Translations under genes and position numbers: made by a program
The notes under the pieces: generated by a model
The model's database searches: none
What the model was told of the DNA's origin: nothing
Seen by the model: only the letters and a program-made list of their open reading frames with translations
NCBI GenBank assembly: GCA_003170035.1
Contig: PMZX01000178.1
Location: 227-26,753 of the forward strand
Reading direction: 5' to 3'
DNA length: 26,527 bases
DNA from: Myxococcales bacterium
GTDB taxonomy: Bacteria > Myxococcota_A > Polyangia > Fen-1088
Shown here: piece by piece, positions 23,093-26,527 of the stretch
How the letters are laid out: each line of letters starts with the position of its first letter
How positions within the stretch are numbered: position 1 is the first letter of the stretch

Positions 23093-25767
23093 GCGGCCGA
23101 GTACAACGTGTCTCGTGGGCCGGGCTCCTCGGTGGCGTGCTGGCGGGCAGCGGGGACGCGCTGGCCACGCTGGCGACCGCACCAACCAGACCATCAGTCG
23201 TGGATGCAATCATGCTGGGCGCTGCCGCAGGAGCCGTGCTGGGCCTGGGGCTGGCTTTGCTCGCAACGCTCGTTCATGCGGTCGCAGTGCCGGTGGCCGC
23301 GCGTGTGCAGCGGATCTCGCCGGCGGCCCTGGTCGCGATGACCATGGCAGCGCCGCTGCTCATCTACGACGCCTTTGCCCTGTTCGCCGGGGCCAAGGCC
23401 GCCCGGGTGCCGGGACATCAGGCGATCTCCCTGGCGCTGGTCTTGCTGACGCTCGGGCTGGTGGCGCTGGCAAGCCGCCTGTGGCAGCGACTGCTCGTCT
23501 ATCTAGAAAGTGCGCCGAGACGCGGCCCCATGTTGGTGACCGCAGGGCTGGGTCTGGCGGTGGCGGCCGCAGCAGAGCAGTCCAATCGCGTCGTGCTGCC
23601 GCGACTCTATCCGTGGTTCCACCTGTCGCTCGGGTTGATCTCCGTGCTGGCCTGCGTACTGGCAGCGCGGGCCGCGCTGAGCGGCCGGGCCTGGCGGCGC
23701 AAGGCGGCGGTGGTCCTGGCAGCCAGCGTACTGGCCCTGACCGGAGTGGGAGCGCACGAGATTTCTGTCATGGGAGCAAGCCAGAATCTGCGTTTTTTCG
23801 CCTACGAAAAGACCCAGGTCACCAGGCAGGCGCTGCGCCTGCTGCCCACCCGACACGCGCGGCGGCCGGGCAGCGTCCGTGCGGGCGCCGTTTCGTCGGC
23901 GGCGGTCAGCCGCTTGCCCGAGGGACCGCACCGGCCTGACGCCGACGTCGTGCTCATCACCGTGGACGCCACGCGCGCCGATCACGTGGGCGCCTACGGC
24001 TATGCTCGCCCCACCACGCCCAACATCGATGCGCTGGCCCGGCGTGGGGTGCGCTTCGAGCGGGCCTATGCACAGGCCCCGCACACGTCGTTCTCCATCG
24101 CCTCGCTCATGACCGGCAAGTACTACCCGACGCTGGCGCGGCTGGCCCCGCAGAGTCAGCACGAGACCTTGCCGCTGACCCTGCGCCGTTACGGCTGGAA
24201 GACCGCCGCCTTCTTCCCGCCCGCGGTGTTCTTCATCGATGCCCACAAGATGAAGACCTTCGAGACCAGTAACTTCGACTTCGAGTACGTGAAATATGAG
24301 TACCTGGACGCCGACCAGCGGGTCGCGCAGATCGACGACTTCTTCCGCAAGGAGAATCCACGCAGGGTCTTCCTCTGGCTGCACCTGTTCGAGCCACATG
24401 AACCCTATGAGGTGCACAAGGGTCACGACTTCGGCAGCCGCGACATCGATCGCTACGACAGCGAGATCGCGTATTGCGACGCCGTGGTGGGCCGGGTGAT
24501 CGCGTATGTGCAGCAGAAGCGGCCCAACGCCATCATCGTGGTGGCCGCGGATCATGGCGAGGAATTCGACGAGCACGGCGGGCGCTACCACGGCACCACG
24601 CTGTACGACGAGCAGGTGCGCGTGCCGCTCATCATCTACGTGCCCGGCGTGCCTGCGCATGTGGTGGCGGGCCCGGTGCAGTTGATCGACATCGCGCCCA
24701 CCATCTTGGGCCTGCTCGACCTGCTTGCGCCGGCGCGCATGCGCGGAACCGACCTGGGGCCGTGGCTGGCGCTGCCGCCCGCGCCTGACGATCGCTTGCC
24801 GCCGGTTTTCGCCGAGGTGGAGGACAAGCGCATGGTGGTCAAGGGCCAGGAAAAGCTGATCTGCGACCTGGGCAAGGACTACTGCGCATACCACGACCTG
24901 GGTACTGATCCGCGCGAAGTGCACGATCTGGCTGAGGCGCGGCCGGAGCGCGTGGCGGCGCTGCACCAGTTGCTGGATACCTGGCTCGACGAGCAGACGC
25001 GCTTCGAGTCCAAACGCCTGGCTGGTGTAGACATGCCGGCCGTGCCCTATGCGATCGAGCGCGGCCGATTGGGCGATCCGGACGCGGCGCTTGAGCTGGC
25101 TGCCATGTTGCAATCAGGGGCACCGGTGGAGTTGCGGCGCGAGGCGGCCCGCCTGCTGGTCGAGGCTCTGCCGGCCCGGAAAGATACGCGGCCGATGGTC
25201 GTGGCGGCGATGAACGGGGCTGGCGACGAAGAGGTTGCCGACTGGGCAGCGGTGGCAGCGATGAGGCTGGGCGAAGCGGGTGGTCGAGCGCGCCTGCTGG
25301 CCATTGTCGCGCGGCCAGGCAGCGAGGCCCGTCGGGCCTTGCGACTGCAAGCTGCGCTCGCCCTGGCGCAAGCCGGGGATGGCGTTGGCGTGATGATCCT
25401 GGGCGAGGCGCTGGACGCGTGCACGGCCAGCGAGGCTTTGTGCAAGTCGATCATTGCGACTTTGGGCAAGCTGCGCGACGCGCGCGCGGTGCCGGCCCTG
25501 ATCGCGCATCTACCTGATGTGTTGACCCGGGCGGAAGTGGTGCAGGCTTTGGGAGAGATCGGCGACGCATTGGCCGAGCCGGCGTTGGTGGAGCGCTTGA
25601 AGACTGACGAGTACGTGCCCGTGCGCTTGGCCGCCGCGCGCGCCTTGGCCCGCATGGGCGGCGCGCGTGCTATGCTGGCGCTCAGATGGTCAGTCAGCCA
25701 CGAGAAAGAGGCGCGCGTGGTAGAGGCTGCACGCGCTGGCCTGGCCGAGTTGAGGCAGGGACAGTAG
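23089..25767 (+). CDS. Membrane-anchored sulfatase-fold enzyme with C-terminal HEAT repeats
   Basis: An 892-residue protein starting inside the recG stop (ATGA). Residues 1-225 contain about six or seven hydrophobic spans. Residues about 285-640 form an alkaline phosphatase/sulfatase-fold domain: VLITVDATRADHVGAYGY (metal ligand Asp293), TTPNIDALARRGVRFERAYA, APHTSFSIASLMTG, and VAADHGEEFDEHGGRYHG (Asp488-His489) followed by VRVPLIIYVPG. The nucleophile position holds Thr333 where sulfatases have the Cys or Ser that becomes formylglycine, so classical sulfatase activity is doubtful. Thr is the nucleophile in LtaS-type and phosphoethanolamine transferases, so phospho-group transfer to an envelope lipid or glycan fits better. 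Residues about 655-892 are HEAT repeats (ADWAAVAAMRLGEAGGRARLLA, VPVRLAAARALARMGGARAMLAL). The catalytic domain should face the periplasm. Confidence 0.9.
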   Translation: MSGRVQRVSWAGLLGGVLAGSGDALATLATAPTRPSVVDAIMLGAAAGAVLGLGLALLATLVHAVAVPVAARVQRISPAALVAMTMAAPLLIYDAFALFAGAKAARVPGHQAISLALVLLTLGLVALASRLWQRLLVYLESAPRRGPMLVTAGLGLAVAAAAEQSNRVVLPRLYPWFHLSLGLISVLACVLAARAALSGRAWRRKAAVVLAASVLALTGVGAHEISVMGASQNLRFFAYEKTQVTRQALRLLPTRHARRPGSVRAGAVSSAAVSRLPEGPHRPDADVVLITVDATRADHVGAYGYARPTTPNIDALARRGVRFERAYAQAPHTSFSIASLMTGKYYPTLARLAPQSQHETLPLTLRRYGWKTAAFFPPAVFFIDAHKMKTFETSNFDFEYVKYEYLDADQRVAQIDDFFRKENPRRVFLWLHLFEPHEPYEVHKGHDFGSRDIDRYDSEIAYCDAVVGRVIAYVQQKRPNAIIVVAADHGEEFDEHGGRYHGTTLYDEQVRVPLIIYVPGVPAHVVAGPVQLIDIAPTILGLLDLLAPARMRGTDLGPWLALPPAPDDRLPPVFAEVEDKRMVVKGQEKLICDLGKDYCAYHDLGTDPREVHDLAEARPERVAALHQLLDTWLDEQTRFESKRLAGVDMPAVPYAIERGRLGDPDAALELAAMLQSGAPVELRREAARLLVEALPARKDTRPMVVAAMNGAGDEEVADWAAVAAMRLGEAGGRARLLAIVARPGSEARRALRLQAALALAQAGDGVGVMILGEALDACTASEALCKSIIATLGKLRDARAVPALIAHLPDVLTRAEVVQALGEIGDALAEPALVERLKTDEYVPVRLAAARALARMGGARAMLALRWSVSHEKEARVVEAARAGLAELRQGQ

Positions 25768-25926
25768 CGCCGTCCAGAGGCAGGAGTGGGACAGGTCGGG
25801 CGGCGCCGCGACTGTTCCGTGGGCGAACACAGCCGACGCAACCCAGGCGACTGCGGCGGAACCTTCGTGCTGGAGACGGCGACACGTCTGCATCTGCGAT
25901 CATGCTGGCCACGCGCACGCAATCTG

Positions 25927-25960
25927 GCCGCCGGGCCGTCCGATCGGACGCCTGTGCGGC
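25927..25960. promoter_or_regulatory. Long hairpin containing 14-bp perfect palindrome
   Basis: CGTCCGATCGGACG at 25937-25950 is a perfect palindrome. Flanking GCCGC (25927-25931) and GCGGC (25956-25960) also pair, so the whole 34-nt segment can fold into an interrupted stem. The downstream bases are GAAAGCGACA with no T-run, so it is not a standard terminator. It ends 13 bp before the TAAAAT -10-like box at 25973-25978, placing the palindrome over the -35 region, a common operator position. Confidence 0.4.
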
Positions 25961-25972
25961 GAAAGCGACATC

Positions 25973-25978
25973 TAAAAT
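25973..25978 (+). promoter_or_regulatory. -10-like box upstream of the repeat lipoprotein
   Basis: TAAAAT matches TATAAT at 5 of 6 positions in GC-rich surroundings. The expected -35 position (25950-25955, GCCTGT) does not match consensus, and the palindrome at 25937-25950 abuts it, so a regulator-dependent promoter is possible. It would leave a leader of roughly 175 nt before ATG 26160. Confidence 0.25.
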
Positions 25979-26016
25979 GCAGGAATCGACATGTGTTTGA
26001 CGCGCTTGGCTTCGAC

Positions 26017-26030
26017 TTGCGAGGTCGCAA
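26017..26030. promoter_or_regulatory. Inverted repeat TTGCGA-GG-TCGCAA
   Basis: Perfect 6-bp arms around GG, about 130 bp upstream of the repeat lipoprotein start. A related half-site (CTCGCAAAA) occurs again near 26066-26074. It could be a protein-binding site within the leader or promoter; evidence is symmetry only. Confidence 0.25.
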
Positions 26031-26159
26031 CACGATGGGTCGTCCTTCGCAGCAGGCGACCGTAGCTCGCAAAATCGCATTGAAGGTTTTGGGAGGAACG
26101 TGCCCTCTAGGTAGCAACACGAGTTTTGTCTCAGGAAACCGTCCGACAAGGAGACGTCC

Positions 26160-26527
26160 ATGAAGAAGATCCTTTTCCATATGGCCCTGGTGGTCTCGAT
26201 GACTGCGCTTGCGGCCTGTTCGAACGACGGCGGCGGGTCCACAAGCGGGGGGGCGGCGGGCGGAAACAGCGCCACGACCGCAAAAGGTGGCAGCACCGTG
26301 ACCCCGACCAGCACTCCGACCGGCGGTAGCACCGTGACCCCGACCAGCACTCCGACCGGTGGCAGCACCGCGACCCCGACCAGCACTCCGACCGGCGGTA
26401 GCACCGTGACCCCGACCAGCACTCCGACCGGCGGTAGCACTGTGACCCCGACCAGCACTCCGACCGGCGGTAGCACCGTGACCCCAACCACGACCCCGAC
26501 CGGTGGCAGCAGCGTGACCCCGACGGG
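26160..26527 (+). CDS. Repeat-rich surface lipoprotein, N-terminal part (3' truncated by window)
   Basis: ATG 26160 is preceded by AAGGAG with a 6-base gap, an ideal ribosome site. A textbook lipoprotein signal follows (MKKILFHMALVVSMTALAAC, lipobox LAA-Cys20). Next comes a short Gly/Ser/Asn/Ala linker (residues 21-42), then tandem 12-residue units with consensus GGSTVTPTSTPT, which continue to the window edge with no stop. The mature chain seen so far is almost only Gly, Ser, Thr, Pro and Val, with no charged residues, so it should be extended and may be O-glycosylated. This looks like a spacer or stalk that lifts a downstream domain, outside the window, away from the membrane. A repeat-only surface protein is the alternative. 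122 codons are visible. Confidence 0.85.
   Translation, partial: MKKILFHMALVVSMTALAACSNDGGGSTSGGAAGGNSATTAKGGSTVTPTSTPTGGSTVTPTSTPTGGSTATPTSTPTGGSTVTPTSTPTGGSTVTPTSTPTGGSTVTPTTTPTGGSSVTPT
26286..26527 (+). repeat. 36-bp tandem repeat (minisatellite) in the lipoprotein gene
   Basis: Units start at 26286, 26322, 26358, 26394, 26430 and 26466, each exactly 36 bp, with a seventh cut by the window end (26502-26527). The unit core is GGTAGCACCGTGACCCCGAC followed by CAGCACTCCGACCGGC. Differences are few: unit 3 has GCG for GTG (Val to Ala), unit 6 has ACGACC for AGCACT (Ser to Thr, then a silent change), unit 7 has AGC for ACC, plus a few silent changes. The near-identity suggests recent expansion, and 12-codon steps keep the frame, so copy number may vary between strains. 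Confidence 0.95.

Larger units (their letters stand above)
25768..26159. other. 392-bp spacer before the repeat lipoprotein
   Basis: Frames across this stretch have improbable Arg-rich composition, so I call no gene here. It holds a strong hairpin with a 14-bp palindrome (25927-25960), a TAAAAT box (25973-25978), a second inverted repeat (26017-26030), and the AAGGAG ribosome site (26148-26153) of the lipoprotein at 26160. No T-run terminator is seen after the sulfatase gene. Confidence 0.55.

Noticed and set aside
23503..25113. 536-codon minus-strand ORF opposite the sulfatase-HEAT gene
   Set aside because: It is the antisense shadow of a gene with clear sulfatase-fold motifs; its His/Arg/Gln-rich composition lacks any domain pattern. 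Long antisense ORFs are expected in very GC-rich DNA.
25927..25960. Intrinsic terminator of the sulfatase-HEAT gene
   Set aside because: The stem is strong but lies 160 bp after the stop and has no T-run on either strand; an operator or structured leader fits at least as well.
25694..26491. Minus-strand ORF with VGVTVLPPVGVL repeats
   Set aside because: It is the complement of the 36-bp repeat. The plus strand has the ideal ribosome site and a lipoprotein signal, and the minus ORF runs through the 3' end of the sulfatase gene.
26286..26527. CRISPR-like array
   Set aside because: The 36-bp units are directly contiguous with no spacers and keep an open coding frame; no cas genes are nearby.

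Overview
The window is strongly GC-rich chromosomal DNA from a Gram-negative bacterium with a large, regulation-heavy genome. The content suggests Myxococcota or a related deltaproteobacterial lineage: many lipoproteins, an OmpA protein with calcium-type DxDxDG repeats, a Ser/Thr kinase, two FHA proteins, HEAT and TPR proteins, and tightly packed genes with 4-bp overlaps. This placement is inference, because there is no rRNA or other marker to settle it. I saw no tRNA, rRNA, CRISPR array, insertion sequence or phage gene. The only housekeeping genes are the 3' end of valS and a complete recG.

Layout. 1-1011: the end of valyl-tRNA synthetase, facing a small unknown gene. 1365-4434 (+): an envelope cluster made of a small lipoprotein, an OmpA lipoprotein translationally coupled to it, and a secreted protein with a helical N-terminus, a polyproline linker, an Ig-like part and a probable beta-barrel. 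4459-6212: a glycosyltransferase divergent from a five-span membrane protein. 6414-11465 (+): a 1683-residue TPR protein with a C39-like cysteine peptidase domain embedded near its N-terminus. 11451-13750 (-): an FHA protein and a soluble Ser/Thr kinase sharing a 4-bp overlap. 13776-16386 (+): two adjacent genes I do not recognise, divergent from the FHA-kinase pair. 16383-18773 (-): a large TPR lipoprotein. 18877-25767 (+): a compact run of HEAT-repeat lipoprotein, FHA protein with a ribbon-helix-helix-like N-terminus, RecG, and a membrane-anchored sulfatase-fold enzyme with C-terminal HEAT repeats. 26160-end (+): the start of a lipoprotein made of 12-residue Ser/Thr/Pro/Gly repeats.

How the genes may work together. 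The first cluster looks like an outer-membrane and peptidoglycan-linked module. The centre (about 11.4-16.4 kb) looks like a phospho-signalling island: the kinase and FHA partner should be made together, and the two unrecognised proteins start only 25 bp away on the other strand. These are the best candidates here for an undescribed system. The giant TPR-C39 protein and the TPR lipoprotein flank the island, but only their position links them to it.
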